Source of the DNA: Deltaproteobacteria bacterium
GTDB lineage: Bacteria; Desulfobacterota; Syntrophia; Syntrophales; UBA2210
Assembly: GCA_019313695.1 (NCBI GenBank)
Contig: JAFDAS010000006.1
Coordinates: 1-45,236, forward strand
Direction: 5' to 3'
DNA: 45,236 nt
Below, one piece after another: positions 16,660 to 25,428 of this stretch. Both the position numbers and the translations under genes were made by a program. Numbering within the stretch: position 1 is the first letter of the stretch; each line of letters begins with the position of its first letter. The notes below the pieces were generated by a model that worked only from the letters and a program-made list of their open reading frames with translations, was not told the DNA's origin and made no database searches.

Positions 16660-18444
16660 TCAGGTTGTCTGCCAGTCAACCGGACAACATTCCGGAAACC
16701 TTTGAATCATGTAGTCCCTTACACATTCTTCGATCTCCTGGGCGGTTGAGATGGTCATCACCTTTTTCAGCAGTTCTTTCGATTCTCTGACTGTTGAATT
16801 TCTTATTATCTTTTTCACACGGGGTATCGCCAGGGGCGTCATGCTGAGCCCGTCCAGTTCAAGACCGAGTAGAATGGGCGTGCACAGGGGATCACCTGCC
16901 ATCTCGCCGCACATGGCAACCTTTATACCGGCGTTATGTCCCGCATCGACAACCTGCCTGATCATCCTCAATATGGCGGGATGAAGGGGCTCATACAAAT
17001 ATGTAACACGTTCATTCACCCTGTCAATCGCAAGCGCGTACTGTATCAGATCATTAGTTCCGATACTGAAAAAATCCGCCGCCGCCGCCAGTTGCTCCGC
17101 CATGATCACCGCAGACGGAACTTCTATCATGATACCTATCTTTATATCCTCGTCAATGGGAATCCCTTCGGATAACAATTCTTCCTTTACTTCGTCAATT
17201 ATGTTTCTGGCATCCATGATTTCCTTCACCCCGGAAATCATGGGGAGCAGGATGCCTGTATTACCATAGGCACTGGCGCGTAGAATGGCTCTCAGCTGCA
17301 CCTTGAAGAGATCAATCTCCTGAAGACAGAATCTTATTGCCCGCAACCCCATCACAGGATTCATCTCTTCCGCCAGCCCGGCATCAGAGACAAACTTGTC
17401 ACCCCCCAGATCAAACGTCCTGATAGTGGCCCATTTGATTCCCTCTCCCTCTATGACCTTTTTATAACTGGAAAAATGCTCTCCTTCCGTTGGAAGCCGC
17501 TCCCTGTTGATATAGATAAACTCTGTCCGATAAAGCCCCACACCATTAGCCCCGTGAAACACCGCCGAGGGAATCTCTTCGACAAACTCTATATTCGCTC
17601 CTACCCCCACGCTATGGCCATCAGCCGTCACGGCGGGAAGATGCGCATTCTTGAGCATATCTTCTTCCATTGCAAGGTAGTGTCTCTTTTTGTCCTCGTA
17701 TCTCTTTATCACCTCTGGTTCGGGATTTATAATAACAACACCGGCAGTGCCGTCAACGATGATCGCATCACCCGTGTTTACATCTCCTGTAATCCTCTCG
17801 AGTCCGACAACCGCGGGGATTTCTATAGATTTTGCGACAATCGCGGTATGAGAAGTTTTCCCGCCGATGTCCGTGGCGAAACCCAGGATCTTACGGGTCG
17901 ACATCTGAACCGTATCGGCCGGAGAGAGGTCCCTTGCGACAATGACGACTTCCCCCTCGATATCAGAGACCCTCTCATGTGTCTTTCCGGATAGATTTCT
18001 CAGTATTCTCTGCCCCACATATTCCACATCCCTGATACGCTCCCTGAGGTAATCATCCTCTATCTTATCGAATATCTCTCTCTGTTGGGAGATCGTCATC
18101 TTCAACGCCCATTCCGCATTAACGCAATGATCCTTTATGTTCTTTATGATATCCCTGACAAAGGTTTTGTCATCGAGTATCATGATATGGACATCGACAA
18201 AGAGTGATCCTATTCCCTTGCGATCTTTAAGGTCCGTTTTTATGTCCAGTAATTCCTGCCGTGAATCTCTGAGGGATTTTCTGAACCTCTTTATTTCCCT
18301 GGAGACAGGTTCGCCACCACTCAATTTATGGAGCGTCTCTTTAACGTCCTGGCGATTCAAGACGTAGGCGCTTCCGATCACTATGCCGGGAGAAACTCCG
18401 ATGCCCTTCAGGGCAATGGTTGTTTTCAGTTCATTCTCGCCCAA
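16660..18444 (-). CDS. ptsI: PTS enzyme I (phosphoenolpyruvate-protein phosphotransferase)
   Basis: 594 residues. Enzyme I takes phosphate from PEP onto a histidine and passes it to HPr. The phospho-histidine domain shows GGKTSHTAIVAKSIEIPAVV with His199. The PEP-binding TIM barrel shows LYRTEFIYINRE, TIRTFDLGGDK, PVMGLRAIRFCL, the active-site cysteine block VAMCGEMAGDP, and DFFSIGTNDLIQYALAIDR. All catalytic features are intact. It is directly abutted to ptsH upstream, in the same operon as HPr and IID. Confidence 0.97.
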   Translation of the reverse strand: MGENELKTTIALKGIGVSPGIVIGSAYVLNRQDVKETLHKLSGGEPVSREIKRFRKSLRDSRQELLDIKTDLKDRKGIGSLFVDVHIMILDDKTFVRDIIKNIKDHCVNAEWALKMTISQQREIFDKIEDDYLRERIRDVEYVGQRILRNLSGKTHERVSDIEGEVVIVARDLSPADTVQMSTRKILGFATDIGGKTSHTAIVAKSIEIPAVVGLERITGDVNTGDAIIVDGTAGVVIINPEPEVIKRYEDKKRHYLAMEEDMLKNAHLPAVTADGHSVGVGANIEFVEEIPSAVFHGANGVGLYRTEFIYINRERLPTEGEHFSSYKKVIEGEGIKWATIRTFDLGGDKFVSDAGLAEEMNPVMGLRAIRFCLQEIDLFKVQLRAILRASAYGNTGILLPMISGVKEIMDARNIIDEVKEELLSEGIPIDEDIKIGIMIEVPSAVIMAEQLAAAADFFSIGTNDLIQYALAIDRVNERVTYLYEPLHPAILRMIRQVVDAGHNAGIKVAMCGEMAGDPLCTPILLGLELDGLSMTPLAIPRVKKIIRNSTVRESKELLKKVMTISTAQEIEECVRDYMIQRFPECCPVDWQTT

Positions 18445-18714
18445 TTATTCTTCTCCGAATTTATTTTCTACGAGCTCTTCGAGCTCTTTCATGACATCAT
18501 CCGCATCCAAACCGTCGGCCTCAACCGTAATGCGGCTTCCCATGGGACACGCAAGGGTCAATATATCCAGAATACTCTTGCCGTCAATCTTTTTCCCGTC
18601 TTTCTCAAGAAACACCCTGGAGTCATACCTGCTCGACGCATTCACTATCGTGGCGGCGGCTCTCGCGTGAAGTCCCAGTTTATTCTTTAAAGTGAATGTC
18701 TTGATTCTCTTCAT
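18445..18714 (-). CDS. ptsH: HPr phosphocarrier protein
   Basis: 89 residues. The phosphorylatable histidine is His16 in NKLGLHARAAATIV. The regulatory serine region is GKSILDILTLACPMGS (Ser47), the site used by HPr kinase in other bacteria. No HPr kinase gene is in the window. Downstream it abuts ptsI without a gap; upstream it follows the IID gene by one base. Confidence 0.96.
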   Translation of the reverse strand: MKRIKTFTLKNKLGLHARAAATIVNASSRYDSRVFLEKDGKKIDGKSILDILTLACPMGSRITVEADGLDADDVMKELEELVENKFGEE

Positions 18715-18715
18715 C

Positions 18716-19447
18716 TTACACTGTCACCACAAATAAGAGCGCCACAACTCCATAAAGCACCGCGAGAGAAGGTATCCCTCTGCTTACCAGCCAGAAGCAT
18801 AAGAGAACAAGAATGAATGTTCCCCCCACAGCTGCCCCCCAGGGAAGATTCGCAAGTGGGAAAGAGGGATTTATAAAAACCGCACACAAAAGGGCAAGAA
18901 AGCAAGTAGTAACCCACTTTAACATTCTGGTCTTTCCGGGCAGATCTATCGCGCTCAGGAAACTGATTCCACCCTTTCCGTCCAGGTAACCCTCGGTGAA
19001 CCCCCTTACCCGGACCCAGACATGAATGGAATTGTACGCCAGCAGAAAGAACAGCGGGGCTACAAGCAATCCTTCAAGCGCAAGGATGACTCCGGCCACG
19101 GAAGAAAGTGGCTTGAGCCCTCCCCAGAAAAAGGGATCACCCATTGCAGCATACGGGGCCATCAGTGTCTCTTTGAGGCGAAGTGCTTCCGGGCAGTTGT
19201 CGCTTTCAGAAGATTCTTCCAGTCTGGCCGCTGAACCTATGATTGCCCCCGTTAGATACGGATGAGAACTGAACGACTGGATATGCCTTGTCAGTACCCC
19301 GGAAATCCGTTCTTTGTTCTCTCCGAACCTTCTGGCCAGAGGAATCAGGGAATATGCGAAACCTACATTCTGCATTCTCCGGAAATTCCACGAAGATTGA
19401 ACGAACAGAGACCTGAGAAACATCTCTATCAGGTCACCCTTTTTCAT
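18716..19447 (-). CDS. PTS mannose-family IID component
   Basis: 243 residues. The N-terminal half matches mannose-family IID proteins (FLRSLFVQSSWNFRRMQNVG, then YLTGAIIGSA, LMAPYAAMGDPFFWGGLKPL). The C-terminal half has several hydrophobic helices (GVILALEGLLVAPLFFLLAYN and the end of the protein). IID normally forms a membrane complex with IIC, plus soluble IIA and IIB. None of these lies upstream here: the gene is first in its transcript, with a GGAGGG ribosome site. Either the partners are elsewhere or the system is regulatory. Confidence 0.9.
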   Translation of the reverse strand: MKKGDLIEMFLRSLFVQSSWNFRRMQNVGFAYSLIPLARRFGENKERISGVLTRHIQSFSSHPYLTGAIIGSAARLEESSESDNCPEALRLKETLMAPYAAMGDPFFWGGLKPLSSVAGVILALEGLLVAPLFFLLAYNSIHVWVRVRGFTEGYLDGKGGISFLSAIDLPGKTRMLKWVTTCFLALLCAVFINPSFPLANLPWGAAVGGTFILVLLCFWLVSRGIPSLAVLYGVVALLFVVTV

Positions 19448-19588
19448 TCTGCAATCCCTCCCTGTTTTCCCGAAAACTTTCTTAAAATTTCTGAAGGCAT
19501 ACTATTACCCCTCGGGACGAAATGCAAGTAACATGTTTAACACATTCGGTCAATTGCCGAGAGGATATACCCGGGGGTTATTTTTTTA

Positions 19589-19617
19589 TTGACACGATAT
19601 ATTTTATCTGTTAGGAA
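19589..19617 (+). promoter_or_regulatory. Possible promoter of the PxxKW gene with GC-rich leader
   Basis: A perfect TTGACA (19589-19594) lies 17 bases before TAGGAA, a poor -10. The leader then holds a GC-rich block with GGGCGCCC and CGGCCCG followed by a run of eight T at about 19678-19685, which looks like an attenuator-type signal. I could not match it to a known riboswitch. The rest of 19448-19724 shows nothing else. Confidence 0.35.
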
Positions 19618-19724
19618 GCGCTCCAGTTTATTCGGAACATCTGCAACGACAGGGGCGCCCGCGGCATGACGGCCCGTTTTTTTTGTCCGATATATACTCA
19701 ATCAAAAAAAGGGGGACGATACCC

Positions 19725-20006
19725 ATGCTTTGCCAAACCATCAAGAAAGATTATGAATGCGTCTTTATGACCAGAAAAGGATGTAATTTTAATGGAGGCA
19801 GTTGCCATCCAATCATTGACAAATGTGGAGGATGCAGTAAGTGCATTGAATATTCTGCCGTCAAATATTGCATAGTTTACCCTGATCCCGCAGGGAAATG
19901 GGCCATCGGAGGGTGTCCATCAGCAACACATATAGAAAAGAGTGCTGAAGAAACAGCCCAAAAGATCAACCCGTTGAAGGCATCAAAGAGAGGTTCGAAA
20001 AGATAG
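19725..20006 (+). CDS. PxxKW family cysteine-rich protein
   Basis: 93 residues with nine cysteines, beginning MLCQTIKKDYECVFMTRKGC. It contains CGGCSKC and the PDPAGKW segment that defines the small PxxKW cysteine-rich family found in Desulfobacterota. The cysteine spacing suggests metal or iron-sulfur binding, but no function is established. I choose the ATG at 19725 because GGGGGA lies eight bases before it; a TTG at 19683 is less likely. Monocistronic, with a strong terminator behind it. Confidence 0.75.
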   Translation: MLCQTIKKDYECVFMTRKGCNFNGGSCHPIIDKCGGCSKCIEYSAVKYCIVYPDPAGKWAIGGCPSATHIEKSAEETAQKINPLKASKRGSKR

Positions 20007-20044
20007 TCTCCGCAGAAAGATTTTACGGCAGACTGTGAATAAAC

Positions 20045-20083
20045 AAAGGCCGGCTAAGGCGAATGCCTTCAACCGGCCTTTTT
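20045..20083 (+). terminator. Bidirectional intrinsic terminator
   Basis: AAAGGCCGG (20045-20053) pairs with CCGGCCTTT (20073-20081), with an inner AGGC/GCCT arm and a T-run after it. It ends the PxxKW gene. Read in the other direction it serves the merR-ihfA-pheT operon, although its T-run there is less perfect. Confidence 0.85.
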
Positions 20084-20109
20084 ATGCGTACCCTGGATGA
20101 TCCTAACGT

Positions 20110-20436
20110 TTAACCGATAATCTCTCTTACTTCCCTCAATTTTCTTTTGATGTCAATCAACCTGCCACCTTCATCAGCAGAACTGCTTTCTCCCCGATTT
20201 ATATCGGTCAATTTCTTTCTGGCTCCGGCTATGGTGAACAACTCTCCATACAGCAAGTTCTTGATTGTCAGTAACTGCTCCACATCTTTTTTTCTGTAAA
20301 GACGCTGGTCTGATCTCGTCCGCACAGGCCTCACAGTCCTGAACTCCGATTCCCAGTACCTGACAACGTAAGGTTCCACGCCCAGTATTTTGCTTACCTC
20401 ACCGATACGAAAATAATTCTTATCAGGAATAACCAT
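20110..20436 (-). CDS. MerR family transcriptional regulator
   Basis: 108 residues starting MVIPDKNYFRIGEVSKILGV. The N-terminal winged helix shows the MerR pattern (FRIGEVSKILGVEPYVVRYWE, then RLYRKKDVEQLLTIKNLLY), followed by a short helical tail with no recognisable effector domain. A longer reading from the ATG at 20493 (19 more residues) overlaps the ihfA stop and cannot be excluded, since neither start has a strong ribosome site. A short MerR gene after ihfA is a common deltaproteobacterial arrangement. Target genes unknown. Confidence 0.85.
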   Translation of the reverse strand: MVIPDKNYFRIGEVSKILGVEPYVVRYWESEFRTVRPVRTRSDQRLYRKKDVEQLLTIKNLLYGELFTIAGARKKLTDINRGESSSADEGGRLIDIKRKLREVREIIG

Positions 20437-20485
20437 AATAGAAAACCCGCAGATCAAGGGCAAGAATCCGGAACAAGACAACCCA

Positions 20486-20761
20486 TCAGTCATTTAACGC
20501 TTTTTTCAACACCTGACTTGATTTAAAGGTCAAGACCCTTCTGGCCGATATTTTTATCTCTTCGCCAGTCTGAGGATTTCTCCCCCTGCGGGCCGTCTTC
20601 TCTCTGATATTTAATTTGCCGAAACCGGAAATCTTCACATCCTCGCCTCCGGCAAGGGTTTCTTTTATGATATCAAACACCGACTCTACAAAGCGAGCGG
20701 AATCGCTCTTTGAGATACCCATTCTTTCATGGACATTCCTTATAATATCAGCCTTCGTCAT
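20486..20761 (-). CDS. ihfA: Integration host factor subunit alpha
   Basis: 91 residues of the HU/IHF family. Hallmarks are the N-terminal TKADIIRNVHERMGISKSDS, the FGKLNIREKTARRGRNPQTGEEI beta-arm with its intercalating proline, and the C-terminal VLTFKSSQVLKKAL helix. It bends DNA, typically as a heterodimer with IHF-beta. Its position directly after pheT matches the E. coli pheST-ihfA order, which favours alpha over beta or HU. Confidence 0.93.
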   Translation of the reverse strand: MTKADIIRNVHERMGISKSDSARFVESVFDIIKETLAGGEDVKISGFGKLNIREKTARRGRNPQTGEEIKISARRVLTFKSSQVLKKALND

Positions 20762-20786
20762 TTTCCCCTCCTTGGTTTGATGTCAT

Positions 20787-23216
20787 TTAAATTTCCATTC
20801 CTCTGATCTTTGCGCCCGTATGCCTTACTATTCTTTCCACGAGTCTGTCATGGACCTCGTTAACTTCGTCGTCCGTCAGAGTTCTCGTTGCCGAACGATA
20901 CGTAAACCTCACGGCCAGACTTTTCATCCCGGCAGGGACCCCTGACCCGACATATACATCAAATATGCCCATATATTCAAGCAAATTCTCCTTTTTTTTG
21001 CGAGCAAGATCCAATATGTATCTCCCTTCAATCGCTCCATCTACCACAAACGCAACATCTCTTGAAATGGACGGAAACTTCGGGATATCCCTGTAGATCA
21101 TTTCCTCGCTTGGCAGGGAGGCAAGTGACCGGAGGTCAAGCTCGAAGACCACGGCCGTCCGCCCCTTTATATCCATCTTATCAAGGACATCGGGATGAAC
21201 ATCGCCCAGGAACCCAATGGTTTTGCCGCCCGACATAATATGACATGACCTCCCGGGATGAAGGAAGGGCCGGTCGCAATCGGATTTGAACCGGAGATCA
21301 CGAATTCTCAGGGCGTCGAACAGGTTTTCCACGCAGCCCTTAAGATCGTAGAAATCGGAATGCAAACCGTCATCAAAGTGCCACAACCTGTCATATCTGG
21401 AACCGGTGACAAGGCCACCCATCCTCTCATTCTCCATGGGCAGTTCTTCGTCAATATCTGTAAATACCGTCCCCATCTCAAATATCCTGAGATCATGATT
21501 GCCGGCGCTGATGTTTTTTCTCATCGTCTCCAGAAGACCATATACAAGACCGGTTCTCATGACGGACATTTCTTCACCAAGGGGATCTTCAAGCTTTATC
21601 AGCCTGCGCCCCGCATCATCCCTGCTCAGACCGAGGATGTCCGCCGACGTCGGGGTTGTGAAACTGTAATTTATAACCTCTGAATAACCATAGCCGTTAA
21701 ATATGGTTCTTATCCTGTCCTCCAGCGTTCTTTTATCGTTTGGCGTCCCCGTTCCGGCTGAAAGCCCCGGCAGAGATACAGGGATGCTCTCGTAACCATG
21801 AATCCTTGCTACCTCCTCAGTAAGGTCTATCTCCCTTGAGATGTCCACTCTGAAGGTGGGTGGTGTCACAAGATATTCTCCCTCCCCGTTCTCCCTCACT
21901 GTCATCTCAAGTCCCTCAAGGATGTCTTTCATCTCTCCCGCACTGATCTGTGTGCCCAGAATCCTGTTCACACTTTCCGGGCGCATGGGTATGTCCCTTA
22001 CCGTTTCGATCTTTCGGGGATATTCATCGATATAACCCCTGCATATGTAGCCACCCGACAGATCGGCTATCAGTTGAGCGGCTCTGTTGAGGGCATTTAC
22101 AACCCCTTCAGGGTCTATCCCCCTCTCAAAGCGAAAAGCCGCGTCTGTACCCATTCCCAGAGATCTTGCAGACTTGCGGATGGAGGAAGGGTTGAAATAG
22201 GCGCTCTCAAGGAGGATATCTTTCGTGTCATCTTTCACCTCGGAATTGAGCCCGCCCATTATGCCGGCAATCCCGACGGGTCGGGATCCGGCGCCATCAC
22301 ATATCATAAGCGTATCGGCGCTCAACGTCCTTGTCTTTTCGTCCAGGGAAACAAACTCCTCACCTTCCGTCGCACCCCTAACAACGATTCTTTTCTCTTC
22401 TAAAAATCGAAAATCAAAGGCGTGCAACGGTTGGCCGTATTCCATCATGACAAAATTCGTCACATCAACAACATTATTGATCGCGCGCAACCCTACCGCC
22501 TCGAGTCTCATGCGCATCCATGCAGGGGAAGGCCTTACTTCGATATTCTTTATGAGCCTGGCGGTATATCTGGGACACAGGTTGGAATCGAGTATTTTCA
22601 CAGAAGTCAGGGTGTCTGTGTTTTCTCCCTTCTCCTCGAATTTTATATCGGGGTGCCTTACTTCCCCCCCCGTCATGGCCGCGATCTCTCTTGCCATACC
22701 TGTCATGCTCAGGCAATCGGGGCGATTCGGAGTAATGGATATCTCCAGAACGACATCTTCCAGATCAAGGGCCACGGCCAGGTCCTCACCAAGGGTGAGA
22801 TTATCGGGCAGCATCATTATGCCTGTTGCATCTTCGCCTGTCCCCAGCTCCTCTTCGGAGCACAGCATTCCCTCGGATATCTCTCCCCGCAACCGGGAGC
22901 TTTTTATCGTGTATCCACCCGGTATGGTCGCCCCTACTTTCGCGAAGGGGACGATATCGCCCGCGCTTATGTTTTTTGCGCCGCATACCACCGGAAAGGT
23001 CTGATCACCGGTTGAAACCTCACACAGTGAAAGCTTATCGGCGTTGGGGTGGGGCTTGACGGAGAGTATCTTCGCGACAACTACGCCGGAGAAATCGGGG
23101 CTGATCCTGTTTACGGAATCAACCTCCAGCCCGGCCATCGTCAACTTGCCGGCAATCTCCTCCGGGCTCAGTTCTACATCAATATAATCCCTCAACCACT
23201 TGAGACTGACTAACAT
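20787..23216 (-). CDS. pheT: Phenylalanyl-tRNA synthetase beta subunit
   Basis: 809 residues, standard length. Domains in order: N-terminal fold (LVSLKWLRDYIDVELSPEEI), EMAP-II-like tRNA-binding domain (VVAKILSVKPHPNADKLSLC), B3/B4 editing region, B5 domain, catalytic-like core and C-terminal FDX-ACB domain (FPSISRDVAFVVD... RTLTDDEVNEVHDRLVERI). It forms the heterotetramer with PheS and helps edit Tyr-tRNAPhe. A palindromic TCCCGAC-N2-GTCGGGA lies within the coding sequence at 22271-22286. pheS is 29 bases upstream. Confidence 0.97.
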   Translation of the reverse strand: MLVSLKWLRDYIDVELSPEEIAGKLTMAGLEVDSVNRISPDFSGVVVAKILSVKPHPNADKLSLCEVSTGDQTFPVVCGAKNISAGDIVPFAKVGATIPGGYTIKSSRLRGEISEGMLCSEEELGTGEDATGIMMLPDNLTLGEDLAVALDLEDVVLEISITPNRPDCLSMTGMAREIAAMTGGEVRHPDIKFEEKGENTDTLTSVKILDSNLCPRYTARLIKNIEVRPSPAWMRMRLEAVGLRAINNVVDVTNFVMMEYGQPLHAFDFRFLEEKRIVVRGATEGEEFVSLDEKTRTLSADTLMICDGAGSRPVGIAGIMGGLNSEVKDDTKDILLESAYFNPSSIRKSARSLGMGTDAAFRFERGIDPEGVVNALNRAAQLIADLSGGYICRGYIDEYPRKIETVRDIPMRPESVNRILGTQISAGEMKDILEGLEMTVRENGEGEYLVTPPTFRVDISREIDLTEEVARIHGYESIPVSLPGLSAGTGTPNDKRTLEDRIRTIFNGYGYSEVINYSFTTPTSADILGLSRDDAGRRLIKLEDPLGEEMSVMRTGLVYGLLETMRKNISAGNHDLRIFEMGTVFTDIDEELPMENERMGGLVTGSRYDRLWHFDDGLHSDFYDLKGCVENLFDALRIRDLRFKSDCDRPFLHPGRSCHIMSGGKTIGFLGDVHPDVLDKMDIKGRTAVVFELDLRSLASLPSEEMIYRDIPKFPSISRDVAFVVDGAIEGRYILDLARKKKENLLEYMGIFDVYVGSGVPAGMKSLAVRFTYRSATRTLTDDEVNEVHDRLVERIVRHTGAKIRGMEI

Positions 23217-23245
23217 ATATATTCACCACCACTGATTTTAAAAGG

Positions 23246-24262
23246 CTAAAACTGTTCCAGGAATCTCCGGTCATTCTCGAAAAACAGACGAATATCCGAT
23301 ATGCCGTATTTGAGCATCGCGATCCTCTCCACACCGAGGCCAAAGGCAAAACCTGAAATTTTTTCGGTATCATAGTGCACGGTCTTGAAAACTTCAGGAT
23401 CAACCATCCCGCATCCGAGTATCTCTATCCATCCGCTGTGGCCACACACCCGGCAGCCCGAGCCCCTGCACATCACGCATTGTATGTCAACCTCTGCGCT
23501 CGGTTCTGTAAAGGGAAAAAAGCTGGGACGAAACCTCAGCAGGGTGTCACTGCCGAACATCTGCCGGAGAAAAAATGTCAGGGTTCCTTTAAGATCCCCG
23601 AACGTGATGTTCTCATCAACTAGCAATCCCTCAACCTGATGAAACATGGGTGTATGCGAAATGTCGGAATCGGGTCTGTACACCTTGCCCGGTGAAAGGA
23701 TTCTTACGGGAGGAGATTGTTTTTCCATCGTCCTGATCTGGACGGGAGATGTATGGGTGCGCAGAACAACGTTGTCGGTTACATAGAATGTGTCATGGAT
23801 ATCCCTGGCGGGATGATCTTCGGGAATATTGAGGGCCTCGAAATTGTAATAAGTCAATTCCACCTCAGGGCCCTCTATCACGGAAAATCCCAGAGTTGAA
23901 AATATATCACATATCTCGCCCTCCACCCTTGTCACAGGATGGAGTTGCCCATACCTTGCACCCCTGCCTGGAAGCGTTACATCGATCTTCTCTTCACGCA
24001 GGAACTTATGCTTTTCCCCGGATTCTATATCTTCCAGGGCTTTTTCTATCTTTTCCAGGAGGGATTTTTTTATGTCGTTGGAAAGCTTGCCGAGAACAGG
24101 TTTCTCTTCGGGTGCAGCATCCTTCAGACCCCGGAGGAGATCGGTGAGAAGGCCCTTCCTTCCAAGATATCTGGTTTTTATTCCAAGAAACTCCCCTCCG
24201 GTTTTCGCTGAATTTATCTCCTCATCAGCCTTTCTCCGCAGATTTTCAAGAGCTTCTTTCAC
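23246..24262 (-). CDS. pheS: Phenylalanyl-tRNA synthetase alpha subunit
   Basis: 338 residues. An N-terminal coiled coil is followed by the class II catalytic core: [19 protein letters not shown] (motif 1 area), [20 protein letters not shown] (motif 2) and [18 protein letters not shown] (motif 3). It carries the active site that attaches phenylalanine to tRNA. The cysteine pairs in [16 protein letters not shown] form a small metal-site-like loop seen in some bacterial PheS proteins. It starts 5 bases after rplT. Confidence 0.97.
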   Translation of the reverse strand: MKEALENLRRKADEEINSAKTGGEFLGIKTRYLGRKGLLTDLLRGLKDAAPEEKPVLGKLSNDIKKSLLEKIEKALEDIESGEKHKFLREEKIDVTLPGRGARYGQLHPVTRVEGEICDIFSTLGFSVIEGPEVELTYYNFEALNIPEDHPARDIHDTFYVTDNVVLRTHTSPVQIRTMEKQSPPVRILSPGKVYRPDSDISHTPMFHQVEGLLVDENITFGDLKGTLTFFLRQMFGSDTLLRFRPSFFPFTEPSAEVDIQCVMCRGSGCRVCGHSGWIEILGCGMVDPEVFKTVHYDTEKISGFAFGLGVERIAMLKYGISDIRLFFENDRRFLEQF

Positions 24263-24267
24263 GTAAT

Positions 24268-24618
24268 TTACTCGCCTTTCGCCATGCCGGCAATCTTCGA
24301 AAAGGCCCCGGGGTCATTGACTGCAAGTTCCGCAAGTATCTTCCTGTCCAGATCAACCCCAGCGTTCTTTATCCCGCTTATGAGTCTGCTGTAAGAGATG
24401 CCATTCAGACGGGCGGCGGCGTTTATTCTCGCGATCCAGAGCTTTCTGAAATCCCGCTTCCTTACCCTGCGATCCCTGTAGGAATACTTCATCGCCCTTT
24501 CAACGGCTTCGGTAGCGGTTCTGTACAACCTGCTCCTCGCCCCGAAATACCCCTTTGCGAGCTTCAGCACTCCTCTTCTCTTCTTTCTAGCGTGTATACT
24601 TCTCTTTACTCGTGACAT
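24268..24618 (-). CDS. rplT: 50S ribosomal protein L20
   Basis: 116 residues, typical length. It begins [20 protein letters not shown] and contains [20 protein letters not shown] and the conserved C-terminal [24 protein letters not shown] (shown in parts). L20 is an early 23S rRNA assembly protein and, in some bacteria, a repressor of its own operon. It lies 21 bases after rpmI. Confidence 0.98.
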   Translation of the reverse strand: MSRVKRSIHARKKRRGVLKLAKGYFGARSRLYRTATEAVERAMKYSYRDRRVRKRDFRKLWIARINAAARLNGISYSRLISGIKNAGVDLDRKILAELAVNDPGAFSKIAGMAKGE

Positions 24619-24639
24619 ATATATCTCCCTGAAACTATT

Positions 24640-24837
24640 TTATGCATAAGGAATCAGCTTCTTGATTCCATTCATATCGCTTTTATCAAGGAGATCCGAT
24701 TTCCTCAGGCTTCTCTTCCTTTTGGTCGTCTTCTTGGTCAGGATATGGCTGGAATATGCCTTGCTCCTCTTTATCTTCCCCTTCGCGGTAAGGCTGAATC
24801 TCTTAGCCGCTCCCCTGTGTGTTTTTATCTTCGGCAT
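24640..24837 (-). CDS. rpmI: 50S ribosomal protein L35
   Basis: 65 residues beginning [20 protein letters not shown], with the usual very basic composition and [20 protein letters not shown] at the end. It lies between infC and rplT, the near-universal order infC-rpmI-rplT. Confidence 0.98.
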   Translation of the reverse strand: MPKIKTHRGAAKRFSLTAKGKIKRSKAYSSHILTKKTTKRKRSLRKSDLLDKSDMNGIKKLIPYA

Positions 24838-24868
24838 TTTATCACTCCCGGTTCTATTATGAAAACTG

Positions 24869-25381
24869 TCACTTTTTCGGAGGGGATAATACCATTATCA
24901 TATTTCTCCCCTCGCGTTTGGGAAACTGGTCAACAACACATATCTCGCCCAGTCTGTCTTTTATCTTTTCCATTATCTGTCTTCCCTTATCCGCATAGAC
25001 TATCTCCCTTCCCCTGAACATCATGGTTATCTTCACCTTGTTGTTCTGTTCGAGGAAGCGTTGTATATGTCGAAGTTTTACCTGTAGATCGTGTTCTTCC
25101 GTCTTCGGTCTTATGCGAATTTCTTTCAGCTGGACTGTGCTCTGACTCTTTTTCGTTCCGTGAGACTTCTTGCTCTGCTGATACAGGTGTTTTCCGTAAT
25201 CCATGATCCGGCAAACCGGAGGCGAGGAATTCGGGGCCACCTCAACCAGATCGAGATCCTGTTTTTCCGCCTCCGCCAAAGCATCAGCAAGGGATATTAT
25301 CCCCAACTGCTGCCCATCAGAACTGACCACCCTCACTTTGTCAACTCTGATCTCACTGTTGATTCTCGAATGTTTAGCTAT
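24869..25381 (-). CDS. infC: Translation initiation factor IF-3, non-canonical AUA start
   Basis: IF-3 keeps ribosomal subunits apart and checks the start codon. Read from the ATA at 25381 it gives 170 residues with the normal family N-terminus ([20 protein letters not shown] after the initiator), the linker and the C-terminal domain ([20 protein letters not shown]). A perfect AGGAGGTGA (25385-25393) sits six bases before this ATA. The next canonical in-frame start, GTG at 25336, would remove 15 conserved residues and has no ribosome site. Rare start codons on infC (AUU in E. coli) are the basis of its autoregulation, so AUA here fits that mechanism. Confidence 0.9.
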   Translation of the reverse strand: MAKHSRINSEIRVDKVRVVSSDGQQLGIISLADALAEAEKQDLDLVEVAPNSSPPVCRIMDYGKHLYQQSKKSHGTKKSQSTVQLKEIRIRPKTEEHDLQVKLRHIQRFLEQNNKVKITMMFRGREIVYADKGRQIMEKIKDRLGEICVVDQFPKREGRNMIMVLSPPKK

Positions 25382-25384
25382 GTG

Positions 25385-25393
25385 TCACCTCCT
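25385..25393 (-). promoter_or_regulatory. Perfect Shine-Dalgarno fixing the infC AUA start
   Basis: AGGAGGTGA on the minus strand, with its AGGAGG core six bases before ATA at 25381. No ATG, GTG or TTG is in frame at usable spacing: the GTG inside the site itself meets a TAA stop after four codons. Confidence 0.85.
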
Positions 25394-25428
25394 GAATTTT
25401 TGCAGAAAAATAATATTATAACACATTT

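Noticed and set aside
19640-19690. A ZTP, fluoride or guanidine-II riboswitch before the PxxKW gene
   Set aside because: The GC-rich block lacks the conserved loops of these classes as I know them. It is only described as a possible attenuator.
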